The notes: generated by a model from the letters alone, not told the origin. A DNA stretch of 64,000 nt from Anaerotignum faecicola (GCA_024460105.1 JANFXS010000001.1:277895-341894), one strand, 5' to 3'. Shown: positions 8,102 to 17,205, counted from the stretch's first letter. A program made the numbers and translations.

Positions 8102-8142
8102 AAAAGTGATAGGCAACGGGCAATTCCCCGCCTATCACTTTT
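8102..8142 (-). terminator. Terminator of lysS
   Basis: AAAAGTGATAGGC (8102-8114) and GCCTATCACTTTT (8130-8142) form a 13-bp stem with a GGG/CCC inner stem. On the minus strand it ends in a T run, 9 bases after the lysS stop. Confidence 0.88.
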
Positions 8143-8150
8143 AAATCCGT

Positions 8151-9659
8151 TTACTGCAACGGCTTCATTGTTGGGAAAAGTATTACATCTCTGATTGAAA
8201 CAGATTCAGTCAACAACATAACAAATCTGTCAATACCGACGCCAAGTCCTCCTGTCGGCGGCATCCCATATTCAAGGGCGCATACAAAATCGTCGTCAAT
8301 CATATTCGCTTCGTCGTCCCCTGCTTCACGAAGAGCCTCCTGATGTTCAAATCTCTTTTTCTGATCTATAGGGTCGTTTAATTCGCTGTATGCATTTGCA
8401 TATTCACGTCCGACTATAAAAAGTTCAAAACGCTCTGTATATTCAGGTTTATCGGCCTTTCTCTTTGAAAGCGGCGATATTTCAACGGGATAATCAATTA
8501 CAAAAGTAGGCTGTATAAGGTTTTCTTCAACAAATTCTTCAAAGAAAAGGCTTAATATATCGCCCTTTTCGTGGCGATCCTCAAATTGCACGCCTTTCTC
8601 TTTTGCAACAGCCTTTGCTTCTTCTGTCGACTTTATTGAGTCAAAGTCAACGCCTGAATATTTCTTAACGGCATCTACCATGGAAATCCTTGTAAAAGGC
8701 TTTTCAAGGTCTATTTCATGTCCCCCGTAATTTACCGTCATTTTTCCGTTAACCCTGTCTGCCACAGTCCTGAACATACTTTCCGTTATATCCATCATTC
8801 CGTTATAATCCGTGTATGCCTGATAAAGTTCCATAAGCGTAAACTCGGGATTATGCCTTATGGAAACACCCTCGTTCCTAAAAACGCGCCCTATTTCATA
8901 AACCCTTTCAAAGCCTCCTACAATAAGCCTTTTAAGCGGAAGCTCCAAAGCTATACGGCAGTACATATCAATATCAAGGGCGTTATGGTGAGTTATAAAC
9001 GGCCTTGCCGCCGCCCCGCCTGGTATTGTTTGAAGCACAGGCGTTTCAACCTCAAGAAATCCTTTTTCATCAAGGAAATTCCTTATCTCCCTTATGATTG
9101 CGGATCTTTTGAAGAAAACTTCCTTAACTTCGGGATTTACAATAAGATCCATATATCTCTGACGGTACCTAAGCTCCTGATCTTTAAGGCCATGGAACTT
9201 TTCCGGAAGTATTTGAAGACTTTTGCTCAAAAGCACAACTTCGGTTGCATGTACGGAAATTTCGCCCATTTTAGTTGTAAAAACCGTGCCTTTAACGCCT
9301 ATAATATCTCCAATATCATATTTTTTAAAATCGGCATAGCTTTCCTCGCCTATATCGTTGCGGCTTACATAAAGCTGCATCCTGCCGTTTCTGTCCTGAA
9401 TATTTGCAAAACTTGCCTTTCCCATAACCCTTTTAGCCATAAGACGGCCGGCAATGGCAACTTCCTTGCCTTCATATTCGCTGTAGCGTTCAACAATTTC
9501 ATTTGTATGGGTATCGACAGGATATTTAACTTTTTGGAAAGGGTCTTTGCCTTCGCTTTGCAGTTTTTCAAGCTTTTCACGCCTGACTTTAAGAAGCTCG
9601 CTGAGTTCTTCCTGGCTTATCTGGCCTTCATTATTCATATCTTTTGTATTATCTGCCAC
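8151..9659 (-). CDS. lysS: Lysyl-tRNA synthetase, class II
   Basis: Charges tRNA-Lys with lysine. An N-terminal OB-fold anticodon-binding domain is seen at about residues 60-170 ([19 protein letters not shown]). Class II motifs follow: motif 2 as [20 protein letters not shown] near 267-286, and motif 3 as [14 protein letters not shown] near 475-488. The length of 502 residues is normal. The start is GTG with GGAGG upstream. greA ends 13 bp before this start and is transcribed with it, a greA-lysS pairing common in Firmicutes. Terminated by the hairpin at 8102-8142. Confidence 0.97.
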   Translation of the reverse strand: MADNTKDMNNEGQISQEELSELLKVRREKLEKLQSEGKDPFQKVKYPVDTHTNEIVERYSEYEGKEVAIAGRLMAKRVMGKASFANIQDRNGRMQLYVSRNDIGEESYADFKKYDIGDIIGVKGTVFTTKMGEISVHATEVVLLSKSLQILPEKFHGLKDQELRYRQRYMDLIVNPEVKEVFFKRSAIIREIRNFLDEKGFLEVETPVLQTIPGGAAARPFITHHNALDIDMYCRIALELPLKRLIVGGFERVYEIGRVFRNEGVSIRHNPEFTLMELYQAYTDYNGMMDITESMFRTVADRVNGKMTVNYGGHEIDLEKPFTRISMVDAVKKYSGVDFDSIKSTEEAKAVAKEKGVQFEDRHEKGDILSLFFEEFVEENLIQPTFVIDYPVEISPLSKRKADKPEYTERFELFIVGREYANAYSELNDPIDQKKRFEHQEALREAGDDEANMIDDDFVCALEYGMPPTGGLGVGIDRFVMLLTESVSIRDVILFPTMKPLQ

Positions 9660-9672
9660 AGCTTTGTCCTCC

Positions 9673-10158
9673 TTACTTATTGCTGCTGTTTATCTCAAGC
9701 ACTTTAAATTCAACATCGCCTTCAGGCGCGGCAATAACAACGGTTTCCCCTATTTTATGTCCCAAAAGCCCAAGACCAACCGGGGATTCGTTTGAAATTT
9801 TGCCCTCCATCGGGTCTGCTTCCGCGCTTCCTACGATTGTGTATTCAACTTCTTCATCAAATTCAATATCAAAAAGCTTAACTGTGCATCCAACGCTTAT
9901 TACGTCCTTACTTACTTCGTCATCGTCTATTACTTCTGCATTACGCAGCATTTTTTCAAGCATTACAATTCTTGCTTCGATTTCAGCCTGTTCTTCTTTG
10001 GCGGAGTCGTACTCGGCATTTTCAGATAAGTCGCCTTGCCCTCTTGCCTCTTTAATTTTTTCGGCTACTTCTTTACGCCTGACAGTTTTTAATTCCTCAA
10101 GTTCTTCTTCCCTTTTTTTGAGGCCTTCATATGTCAAAACAACTTTCTTTTCTGACAT
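9673..10158 (-). CDS. greA: Transcription elongation factor GreA
   Basis: Binds in the secondary channel of RNA polymerase and stimulates cleavage of backtracked RNA. The N-terminal coiled coil ([20 protein letters not shown] to about residue 75) carries the conserved [16 protein letters not shown] tip region with the acidic residues. The C-terminal FKBP-like domain follows ([31 protein letters not shown]). At 161 residues it is full length. The ATG at 10158 is preferred to a GTG three codons upstream because GGAG lies 8 bases before it. It precedes lysS in the same operon. Confidence 0.96.
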   Translation of the reverse strand: MSEKKVVLTYEGLKKREEELEELKTVRRKEVAEKIKEARGQGDLSENAEYDSAKEEQAEIEARIVMLEKMLRNAEVIDDDEVSKDVISVGCTVKLFDIEFDEEVEYTIVGSAEADPMEGKISNESPVGLGLLGHKIGETVVIAAPEGDVEFKVLEINSSNK

Positions 10159-10194
10159 CAATTCCACTCCTTTTTTGTCTATTACAATACAATA

Positions 10195-10217
10195 AACACC
10201 CTGATGGACAGAGTGTT
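10195..10217. terminator. Possible small hairpin between greA and the upstream gene
   Basis: AACACCCTG (10195-10203) and CAGAGTGTT (10209-10217) form a stem with one mismatch. It has TTTTT on the plus side only, and no plus-strand gene precedes it. It may be a weak minus-strand terminator or a greA leader hairpin. Confidence 0.35.
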
Positions 10218-10329
10218 TTTAACGTTCATAAGATTATACCCCGTAATCCTTCAAATGTCAACGCTTATAACGGCCAAAAACATTTATTTCCCAGCCTTTT
10301 TATGAAGATAACCGTACTTGCGCCACACT

Positions 10330-11229
10330 TCAAATTCCGCTTACCTTTACACTGCCGTTAATTAAAAGCGGGGCCAGGTTTTCAATGTTAATTTTGCTTT
10401 TTCCTGTTTCAAATATTTTCTGAAATTCTTTTATTTTAATTAAAAAATATGTTTCGGCGCCGTATGCATCCGTTTCATCCGCGCCGATTTTAAATCGGCA
10501 GTTATTAAGTATAAGCATATCGCCGCGTTTCTTTAAAATACGCTCCGACTTCCCCTCTATAGAAGACGTATCTACATAAACGGCCCCCTTCTTGAAAATA
10601 TTGTCAAAATCCTCCATATCCTCTTTGCAGTTTATTATTATGTCGCCGTTTGCCATAATCGGATTATTAACGCTTTCAAAACATTCCGCAAGCAGGCCGC
10701 TGTAATCGTAAATCATATCAATCATGCCTGCAAGCTTTTCCTTCCTTTCTGTCTGTATCCACAGTTTATTAACTTCTTCCTTTACAGAATACATTGCGGC
10801 ATAAGTACTTATGCCGCCGCCGTCTATAATAACAACTTCAGCTTTAGACAGATCTATCCCTTTTGCCTTTGCCGCTTCGTTTATAATTTGATTCATGAAA
10901 AATGCCATTGCAATCCCGCCCGTTACCTCCTTAAACCCGTGCATAAACGGTATGCCTTCCCTGTTTATGACAATATCAATCTTTTTATCCATAAGTATGG
11001 CGGCTGTCTTTTTAATAAGCCTCAATTCCAAATCCGGATCTTTATTGTCCTTATGAACGGGAAACGTTATTTTAAGGCCACTGCCTCCGTATGCCTTAAT
11101 TTCTTCCATTTTAACGGGGGCAAAAGCCATAATGTATTTCCTGTATACAGTTTCAGGCAAATTCCTGATAAACGGTTTAAACCAAACTTTACTTCCGTTT
11201 TCCAAATATCTTATTTCCGCAAAGTCCAT
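10330..11229 (-). CDS. Conserved hypothetical protein with Rossmann-like centre
   Basis: I cannot name this family. The 299-residue product has no signal peptide. Its middle part reads AEVVIIDGGGISTYAAMYSV (about residues 133-152), a beta strand followed by a Gly-rich turn and helix, as in nucleotide-binding Rossmann folds. Further strands are NGDIIINCKEDM and KKGAVYVDTSS, again in the style of dehydrogenase-like folds. The N-terminal part (about 1-110) has a separate alpha/beta look. The ATG at 11229 has GGAAGTGG just upstream; a TTG five codons earlier gives a longer reading. It stands alone between greA and the PepSY genes. Confidence 0.75.
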   Translation of the reverse strand: MDFAEIRYLENGSKVWFKPFIRNLPETVYRKYIMAFAPVKMEEIKAYGGSGLKITFPVHKDNKDPDLELRLIKKTAAILMDKKIDIVINREGIPFMHGFKEVTGGIAMAFFMNQIINEAAKAKGIDLSKAEVVIIDGGGISTYAAMYSVKEEVNKLWIQTERKEKLAGMIDMIYDYSGLLAECFESVNNPIMANGDIIINCKEDMEDFDNIFKKGAVYVDTSSIEGKSERILKKRGDMLILNNCRFKIGADETDAYGAETYFLIKIKEFQKIFETGKSKINIENLAPLLINGSVKVSGI

Positions 11230-11688
11230 AAAACCACTTCCCAAATAAGCGTTATAATAATTCTATGACGGCTGTCGGCAGCAATATGTAAGCATGCGAA
11301 AATAATATAACAAAAATATGCCCGTCTGATATTAAGCTTCTTATCCGGCACATAAAAATATCGTCGTTATCAAACCATGAACTACTGCTATGCCATTCAA
11401 GATGTTTTACGGTTTATTTTCCTATCGTCATTTATTTAAATTTTAAATGAAATTCTTTGATTGCCGGAACTTTTCTCGTCATTATTCAAAAGCAAATCAA
11501 ACGCAAAGAACATGAAGGCGGCGTATCACATTATGCTTACAGAACATAAATTCATCTTCTTTCTTATAATATAATATTGATGAATAAAATTTTTTGCTTT
11601 TAAGACTTTCATGTTGCAAAAACAATAAGTTTTGATCAGCCACAGGCAACAAATTGAAATTTTGGCCAAAGATTTGTTGAAAATAAAA
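11230..11688. other. Intergenic stretch with no gene seen
   Basis: AT-rich sequence upstream of the 10330-11229 gene. A 65-codon minus-strand frame near 11526-11723 has low-complexity composition, no ribosome binding site and overlaps a terminator, so it was not called. No other structure was recognised. Confidence 0.5.
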
Positions 11689-11718
11689 ATTGAAGGCTTA
11701 AAATACAAAGCCTCCAAT
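11689..11718 (-). terminator. Terminator downstream of the small PepSY-like gene
   Basis: On the minus strand ATTGGAGGCTT pairs with AAGCCTTCAAT and is followed by TTTTTATTTT. It lies about 110 bp past the stop of the 11827-12126 gene. Confidence 0.8.
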
Positions 11719-11826
11719 TTCATAATAAGCCTTATAAAAACAACTTCGCTTAATTCCCTGTTGAATTTATATAGGCTTGTCCCCTATTGATTAAGAAAAT
11801 ACCTCCTATAGGCTAAAACTAAGCAG

Positions 11827-12126
11827 TCAGTGCCTCCGATAATCCCCTGTCCCGCTTTCTATTTCCGTAATATTGCCAAAACCGTTTATTTCTATATCAT
11901 ACCATTTGTTTCCGTTTACTATGATATAATTATATTCGTATAGGGGGCCTTCTTTGCTTATTTCTTCCGAAACAATTTCTCCTCCTCCGGTTTTAGCCAT
12001 AGCTATACTTTCAGCCTCTTCGCTGCTTATTCTAAGCATCATAACCGATATTATCCCAATAACGGCAACAAGAATAATAACCACGGCCGCTATTGAAATA
12101 ATCCCTTTTTTTGACATTTTATTCAT
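11827..12126 (-). CDS. Small membrane-anchored PepSY-like protein (99 aa)
   Basis: The N-terminus has a hydrophobic helix at about residues 9-31 (IISIAAVVIILVAVIGIISV), which would anchor the product outside the cell. The exposed part reads ISSEEAESIAMAKTGGGEIV and then EYNYIIVNGNKWYDIEING. This is the EAExIA...YE(V/I)xI pattern of one PepSY repeat and resembles the repeats of the neighbouring 12278-13288 gene. PepSY modules are thought to inhibit or bind peptidases; no specific role can be assigned. It probably belongs to the sigI-rsgI-PepSY group on the same strand, 151 bp after the larger PepSY gene. Confidence 0.7.
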   Translation of the reverse strand: MNKMSKKGIISIAAVVIILVAVIGIISVMMLRISSEEAESIAMAKTGGGEIVSEEISKEGPLYEYNYIIVNGNKWYDIEINGFGNITEIESGTGDYRRH

Positions 12127-12277
12127 TAGCCATTTTCCTCTTTTTCCATAATAAATTCAAAAAATCACGGCGGCGTTTTATTTTTTATTTTCCGTTTTTA
12201 AATATACGGCGGCCGATATATTGAGCATGATAATACTACATACTGTTTACAAATTTTTTAAAATTATATATGGAATA

Positions 12278-13288
12278 TTAATCCCAGTCCCAGTGTTCTT
12301 TTTCTACTTTGTAAACAGTTCCGTCAATTGCGCTTACGTCAACGTCATATTCAAACATTCCCGCAATTATCTTTACTTCATATTTAAAATCATCGTCATC
12401 AAAATCAACTTCCGCAACCCTTGCCCCCGATTCGTTTACGCGGCTGAGAGCTGCATTCTTAGCTTCCTGCACAGTTATAAAGTTTCCTCCTGCCGAACCT
12501 GAAGCCTGCTGTGAAACCACAGGATTGGAAACAGGATAAGAGCCGTTCATGCCGAAATACTCTATATCTGTTAAATAAATTTTTCCCGTAACGCTGTTTA
12601 CTTTGTATTCGTACTTAGCGGTGTCCGCAACAACGTCTATCTCATAGATGTATCCGTCGTCAAGTTCATTCTTTACTACGTATGCGCCCTGCTTATTTAT
12701 ATCGTTAAGAACTGCTTTTTCCGCTTCCTGTTCCGTCATGGCTTTTGCGCCTGTTACAGCCGATATATTCTGGAAATATTTGCTGCTTTTTAAATATGCG
12801 TCGCCTGTTACGGCATTTACCATATATTCATACTTTGTGTTGCCCGCTATAATCTCAACTTCATAAAATCCTTCGTCTTCAAATTCTGTCTTTAATACAT
12901 ATGCTCCTTCGGCCTTTACATTTGAAAGAGCGATCTTTTCAGCTTCAGATGGAGTCATAACCTTTATGTCGGCTGTATTCTGCCCGGCTCCCGTCCTTAA
13001 ATAGCTCATTCCATTAGGCCATGCGGCGCCTGTTGTTGCGTTTACTTTATAATCGTATACTGTCCCTCCTGAAACAAATTCAACTTCATAAACGCCGTCT
13101 TCAAAATCGATGTCGTTGTCAACTACGACTCCGTTTGCAACTCCTGCCTGCTGCATTGCAATCTGAGCCGCTTTGTCCGAACCTATAAGCTGAAGGGCGG
13201 CATACGCCGTTGTTCCGGCCACACATGAAGCTATAACTGCAGACGATACCAATGTCGCTTTCATTTTCCCTGAAATTGATTTTTTCAT
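12278..13288 (-). CDS. Secreted protein with four PepSY repeats
   Basis: A 336-residue exported protein. A signal peptide is evident at residues 1-30 (basic start, hydrophobic core LVSSAVIASCVAGTTAYA, likely cut after AYA). Four repeats of about 60-80 residues follow, starting near 35, 111, 186 and 273. Each has the PepSY pattern: a helix such as EAEKIALSNV, then FYEVEIIAG, then KYEYMVNAVTG. The acidic loops between strands could bind cations. The ATG has AGGAGG at normal spacing. It lies 108 bp after rsgI and may be a target of the sigma factor encoded upstream. The biochemical role is unknown. Confidence 0.85.
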   Translation of the reverse strand: MKKSISGKMKATLVSSAVIASCVAGTTAYAALQLIGSDKAAQIAMQQAGVANGVVVDNDIDFEDGVYEVEFVSGGTVYDYKVNATTGAAWPNGMSYLRTGAGQNTADIKVMTPSEAEKIALSNVKAEGAYVLKTEFEDEGFYEVEIIAGNTKYEYMVNAVTGDAYLKSSKYFQNISAVTGAKAMTEQEAEKAVLNDINKQGAYVVKNELDDGYIYEIDVVADTAKYEYKVNSVTGKIYLTDIEYFGMNGSYPVSNPVVSQQASGSAGGNFITVQEAKNAALSRVNESGARVAEVDFDDDDFKYEVKIIAGMFEYDVDVSAIDGTVYKVEKEHWDWD

Positions 13289-13335
13289 AATATTACCTCC
13301 TGTATTTGCACAATTTAATTTTTATTTATCTGTTT

Positions 13336-13372
13336 GTTATAGTATACGGACGCTTTTTTTCAAAAACGGGGT
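13336..13372 (-). promoter_or_regulatory. Candidate promoter of the PepSY gene (SigI- or SigmaA-type)
   Basis: On the minus strand ACCCCG (13372-13367) and CGTA (13348-13345) are 18 bases apart, which recalls SigI promoters (ACCCCC and CGAA-like boxes). An overlapping SigmaA reading is TTGAAA (13363-13358) with TATAAC (13341-13336) and a 16-base spacer. Both cannot be distinguished by eye. Confidence 0.35.
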
Positions 13373-13396
13373 ATTAAAAAAATTTTTTTAAAGTTT

Positions 13397-14395
13397 TTAA
13401 TTTTCAACATACATTTTCAAATACTCTTTTAATATTTCCCGTGCCATTTCTTCCTTCTGCCGTTCATACATATCGTCGTCGCTTTTGAAATATTCATCTT
13501 CGAGGTAGTCCTCAATTTCCTCCATTATATCGTCCATTTTTTCTTCAATTTCTTTTCGTGTTTCCGCGTCGGAAAAAATCATGCTTGCTAATTCTCCCGT
13601 AATATCCGAATATTCACCGCCGGTTTCCGTATCGGGCATATAAGCCGAATTATCTTGCGTATACTGCCCGTTTTGCATATTTTGAACGCTCTGCTGAGCC
13701 GTTTGCCCGTTTAACGTGTTTCCGTTATTTGGCGTTGTCTGCCCGTTGTTTAATGTATCGCTGCCGTTCTGCAAATCATATCCGTTTAGATGATTCCAAT
13801 TATCATACATGCCTGTATCTTCGTTTTGTACGGCTTCCGACACCGTTACTACATCGGCCTGTACACGTCCGTAAATACGGAATTTTACTTCTTCAATTAT
13901 CTTGTTTTCCATTTCAGACGACCAATCGTCATCCGGGGCAACAGCGCTTATAACAATCGTTCCGCCGTCAGTAAGATAGCCCATCGCGACTGCCCTGTCA
14001 ACAAGCTCCGCACACACTTTCTTGGCGGTTTTAAAGGAATATCCATAACCTGTTTTAAGCACGTCCCCATCTTCATTTAAATCGTCCACATCCAAAGCCA
14101 TGCCGCCTCGGCTTACAGTTATAATTACATCCGGATTTATATCAAGACGCACAGCCCCATACTCCGCAAAACAAAACCTATATGCAAAAACAGACATTAT
14201 AACAGCTAAAAACGCTAAAAATCCTATCAGTTTAAAACGCCTGTTAAATCTTTTAGGCCTGTTGTTCATAATTATTACATCGTCAACGGCCTGCCCTACT
14301 TCATAATTTAAATTGGCTACCTTTATAAATTCACCGGATTTGGAAAGCACAACCGCATATCCCATCCGACATTCCATAACAAGATAATCCTTCAT
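13397..14395 (-). CDS. rsgI: RsgI-type anti-sigma factor
   Basis: A single-pass membrane anti-sigma factor expected to hold the SigI protein encoded just upstream. Residues 1-50 form the RsgI N-terminal domain (AVVLSKSGEFIKVANLNYEV). One membrane helix lies at about 58-78 (LIGFLAFLAVIMSVFAY). The RsgI periplasmic-type domain follows (YGAVRLDINPDVIITVSRGG). A linker rich in Asn, Gln and Thr spans about 220-270, and the last 60 residues are highly acidic. No carbohydrate-binding module is fused, unlike cellulosome RsgI proteins, so the sensed signal is not evident. The start overlaps the sigI stop by 4 bases, which implies coupled translation. Confidence 0.88.
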   Translation of the reverse strand: MKDYLVMECRMGYAVVLSKSGEFIKVANLNYEVGQAVDDVIIMNNRPKRFNRRFKLIGFLAFLAVIMSVFAYRFCFAEYGAVRLDINPDVIITVSRGGMALDVDDLNEDGDVLKTGYGYSFKTAKKVCAELVDRAVAMGYLTDGGTIVISAVAPDDDWSSEMENKIIEEVKFRIYGRVQADVVTVSEAVQNEDTGMYDNWNHLNGYDLQNGSDTLNNGQTTPNNGNTLNGQTAQQSVQNMQNGQYTQDNSAYMPDTETGGEYSDITGELASMIFSDAETRKEIEEKMDDIMEEIEDYLEDEYFKSDDDMYERQKEEMAREILKEYLKMYVEN

Positions 14396-15123
14396 ATTGC
14401 GCCGCCTCCTTTCAAGCTGCTGCTGCTTTTAATGTGGCCCCTGATAATTTCAAACCCATTAGTAAATGCCAGAAGGAGCGCAACCATATATTTCCTATGA
14501 CGTTCAAGGGTTTTCCTGTCAACACCCGCCCCGGCGGAAAGCTCAGCTATAGGCAGCCTTCCCTTCTTAACAAGTTCATCCAAAAGGTAAGGGTTAAGCT
14601 TTGCATATTCCAGCGCCCTTTGGCACGCCTGGAGCGTCCTTTTTTGCTTAGGGCAATTTTCAGCTATTTCTGTTAGTTCAATTCCGAATTTATTAAGTTC
14701 CACATCAAATTCAAGTATTTCCATCTTAGCAGCCTGCCTAATAGTTATTTCAGCCGCTTCATCCCGTCCGCTGTCAAGCCTCTCGGCCAACGACGTATTT
14801 TCCTCGCCCGGCGCATCGTATGAAATAACGTTCATATGCCGCTTTTCTTTCCGGTAATAATCAATAAGCCGGCTTCGTATCGTCCGTGCGGCATATTTAA
14901 TAAACGGCCCCTTAAACCTTGAATATCCCATAATAGCTTCATGGAACGCAAGCATGGCGATGCTCAGTTCATCATCCCAACCCTCTACAGGGGCCTTGTT
15001 TGTAAATTTAAATGTTTCGGATTTTATAAAACCCATATACTGCCTGATTAAATTATCAGCCGCATTTACGTCGTCTTTAGCCGCGTAAACAAGTTCTGCA
15101 AGCTGATGCTGTTCTCCTCCCAT
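14392..15123 (-). CDS. sigI: SigI-family RNA polymerase sigma factor
   Basis: A 243-residue alternative sigma factor. The sigma region 2 equivalent is at about residues 20-105, with DELSIAMLAFHEAI and FIKYAARTIRSRLIDYYRKE near the -10 recognition helix. The C-terminal third, TLERHRKYMVALLLAFTNGF, is a helix-turn-helix-like region for -35 binding, as in SigI. The ATG at 15123 is preferred over a TTG 30 bases upstream because GGAG precedes it by 7 bases. rsgI overlaps its stop. SigI factors respond to heat or cell-envelope and polysaccharide signals in relatives; here the neighbours are PepSY and envelope genes. Confidence 0.88.
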   Translation of the reverse strand: MGGEQHQLAELVYAAKDDVNAADNLIRQYMGFIKSETFKFTNKAPVEGWDDELSIAMLAFHEAIMGYSRFKGPFIKYAARTIRSRLIDYYRKEKRHMNVISYDAPGEENTSLAERLDSGRDEAAEITIRQAAKMEILEFDVELNKFGIELTEIAENCPKQKRTLQACQRALEYAKLNPYLLDELVKKGRLPIAELSAGAGVDRKTLERHRKYMVALLLAFTNGFEIIRGHIKSSSSLKGGGAI

Positions 15124-15214
15124 AGTACCACTCCTTAATAAAAGATTACGCAATAAAAACGGAATTTTTAAGGTAATTTCGCGTTTTTATTTTACCATAT
15201 AAATCCTAAATAAA

Positions 15215-15245
15215 AAACGGCTTCTTTTCATTTAAGAAGCCGTTT
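15215..15245 (-). terminator. Terminator of the TolC-like gene
   Basis: AAACGGCTTCTT (15215-15226) pairs with AAGAAGCCGTTT (15234-15245) over 12 bp. On the minus strand it is followed by TTTTTTATTT, just after the stop at 15263. Confidence 0.9.
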
Positions 15246-15262
15246 AATAAATTAATTAATTT

Positions 15263-16432
15263 TTAATTCCCCGATGAAGCCGAACCGCCGCCCATGCTTG
15301 CTCCCGGGTTTTCAAAGGAATATACAAGATATCTGTGATTAACTTTCATTTTATATATACTGTCCTCAAGCTTAATTACATTTTCTTTCGCCTTATCAAC
15401 GTCAAGCTGTATGCCGTTACCCGTTTCAAGATTCAATTCGGCAACCTTGAGAGCATCGTTTGCGGCTTTAAGGCTGCTTTCAGCGGCCTCAATACTTTCT
15501 TCAAGCGTTATTATCTGTGAATATACGGCCCTTCCGGCGTCCATAAGGGAATCCCTTAAATCCTTTAAATTCGAGTTCGCCTGGCTTATTTTATAATTCA
15601 TCTCGTCAGTAGCATAAGGCGATGTGCTGTTTGCAAGCGTAAAAGCTTTGTTCCTTTCAAGATAATCAATGCTCGACTGCATAGCTTTCAAAGAAGGGTT
15701 TTCTGCATTCTTTTGCATTAAAAACCCGTCAAGCGTGCCGATAAGCTGATACGGCTCGTAATCTTCTTCAGGGGAATAGCTTATTTTAAAATTCGTATCT
15801 TCGATCCCCATTACAGTTGCAAGGCTCGAATATGCATTTTCCACCGATTTTTTTGCGGATTGTGCATCTGCTTTTGCCTGATCCAACTCAGCCTGAGCGG
15901 CGGTAACCTGTGTTTCGGTAGCCGTGCCGAGACTCTTTTTAAGGTTTACCAACGCTAAATCGGCTTCTTTATTGGCAATCGTGATTTCAGACGTTTCAAG
16001 CTCCCTTTCGCCGATAACGATAGTATTCATTGTATTTATTATGCCGCCTTCGAGGCTTAAAAGCGCGGCTTCCTTGTTGTACCTGTCGCTCTCCCTTGTC
16101 TGTGCAAGGCTTGTAAGCTGCATTATTGATTCATATTCCGGCGTATACGTAAATCCCATAGGCGAGCCTGACGTTGTCAGCCCTCCCAGGCTCTGCTCAA
16201 GCGCCCTGCCCTGCGCGCTTAGAAGATCGCTGTTTTCTTCAAGGAGCTTAAGTGTAGAAGAGTTCTTTTTTGCCATTTCATATACTTCGTCAAAGGTATA
16301 AACAGGGACCTGCTGTTCCTCAGTTTTTTCAACGGATTCGGGTATGGCTCCCGTAGAAGCTGCGGCAAAAGCCGAGCTGCTGATTGCCATCGACGCGGCT
16401 ATTGCGGCGGCAAGAGTTTTTTTATAATTCAT
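15263..16432 (-). CDS. Secreted TolC-like (outer membrane efflux-like) coiled-coil protein
   Basis: A 389-residue exported protein. The signal peptide is at residues 1-24 (LAAAIAASMAISSSAFAA). The rest is almost entirely long helices with heptad-like patterns. The ELETSEITIANKEADLALVN and QVTAAQAELDQAKADAQSAK segments resemble the repeated helical hairpins of TolC/OEP proteins. The C-terminus is Gly/Ser rich. TolC-family proteins occur in Firmicutes that have no outer membrane, where their role is unknown; a wall-spanning or scaffolding part is a guess. It lies 32 bp after the stalk-domain gene and is likely cotranscribed. Confidence 0.7.
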   Translation of the reverse strand: MNYKKTLAAAIAASMAISSSAFAAASTGAIPESVEKTEEQQVPVYTFDEVYEMAKKNSSTLKLLEENSDLLSAQGRALEQSLGGLTTSGSPMGFTYTPEYESIMQLTSLAQTRESDRYNKEAALLSLEGGIINTMNTIVIGERELETSEITIANKEADLALVNLKKSLGTATETQVTAAQAELDQAKADAQSAKKSVENAYSSLATVMGIEDTNFKISYSPEEDYEPYQLIGTLDGFLMQKNAENPSLKAMQSSIDYLERNKAFTLANSTSPYATDEMNYKISQANSNLKDLRDSLMDAGRAVYSQIITLEESIEAAESSLKAANDALKVAELNLETGNGIQLDVDKAKENVIKLEDSIYKMKVNHRYLVYSFENPGASMGGGSASSGN

Positions 16433-16464
16433 TCTTTATATTCCCTTCTTTCAATATATGTTTA

Positions 16465-17205
16465 TTATTCATGCTTAATATCAAATGTGTGTACTTCTTC
16501 CTTGCCTTCTTCGTTGCTCAAAAGCTTAACCTCAAGAGTAGCTGTTTCCCAGTCCTCGTCAATAAGGTCAAAAAGGAGGAATCCTTCGCGTTCGTCGTCA
16601 TATTGTATATCGCTTAAAGACCAGCTTTGATCCCAAAGGCGCACAACATTATATTTCGGAACTTCTTCACCGTCTACAACGAGGGTACATTCCGAAGGCA
16701 CAATCTGGCATCCATAGTTATTGTCGTTTTCGACATTAAGGAAAATTTTTGTATAACTCATTCCTTCATCACGGGTAACTCCTGTTACTTCAACTGTGTG
16801 ATCGTTCTTTTTGCTCTTAACCGGAAGCTCCTCATATGCCTTTTTCTTTTCAACTTTGTCATAGTTCGGATCATCCTTATCCACATAAACTATTTTTTCA
16901 ACAGGAACTTCTTTAACATAAGTCCTTTTATCGCTTTGTATGTCTATAGTTCTTGTAGGTATATCGAAATTAACGGTTGCGCCGAGCGTTTCTGAAACAT
17001 AGCGCAAAGGCACATACGCATACCCGTTGTAATTAAGTATAGGCTGATCTGCCGGCGGTTCTTTATATTCGCCGTCAACCTTAACAACAACGTCGTTGAA
17101 AAGTTTCGCCATAATCTCCGGATATGAATCGGCAAACGCAGTAACGGATACCATACATAAAGCTCCGGCAACAAATCCCATTGCAGCACTTTTAGCATTT
17201 TTCAT
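16465..17205 (-). CDS. Exported protein with copper-amine-oxidase-type stalk domain
   Basis: A 246-residue secreted protein. The signal peptide covers about residues 1-25 (AAMGFVAGALCMVSVTAFA). A stalk domain of the copper amine oxidase N-terminal type follows at about 35-90: VVKVDGEY, NYNGYAYVPLRYVSETLGATV and FDIPTRTIDIQS. A Lys/Glu-rich linker (VPVEKIVYVDKDD) leads to a beta-rich C-terminal domain of about 110 residues, as in proteins annotated DUF5105/DUF4352-like, though I am unsure which. Stalk domains usually mediate surface attachment or protein contacts. GGAGG is 8 bases before the ATG at 17205. It heads a two-gene unit with the TolC-like gene. Confidence 0.8.
   Translation of the reverse strand: MKNAKSAAMGFVAGALCMVSVTAFADSYPEIMAKLFNDVVVKVDGEYKEPPADQPILNYNGYAYVPLRYVSETLGATVNFDIPTRTIDIQSDKRTYVKEVPVEKIVYVDKDDPNYDKVEKKKAYEELPVKSKKNDHTVEVTGVTRDEGMSYTKIFLNVENDNNYGCQIVPSECTLVVDGEEVPKYNVVRLWDQSWSLSDIQYDDEREGFLLFDLIDEDWETATLEVKLLSNEEGKEEVHTFDIKHE

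Noticed and set aside
8718-9707. A 329-codon plus-strand open frame
   Set aside because: It is the antisense shadow of lysS and greA, with His/Asn/Phe-rich composition, no ribosome binding site and no family pattern.
11526-11723. A 65-codon minus-strand frame
   Set aside because: It overlaps a terminator hairpin and has no ribosome binding site.
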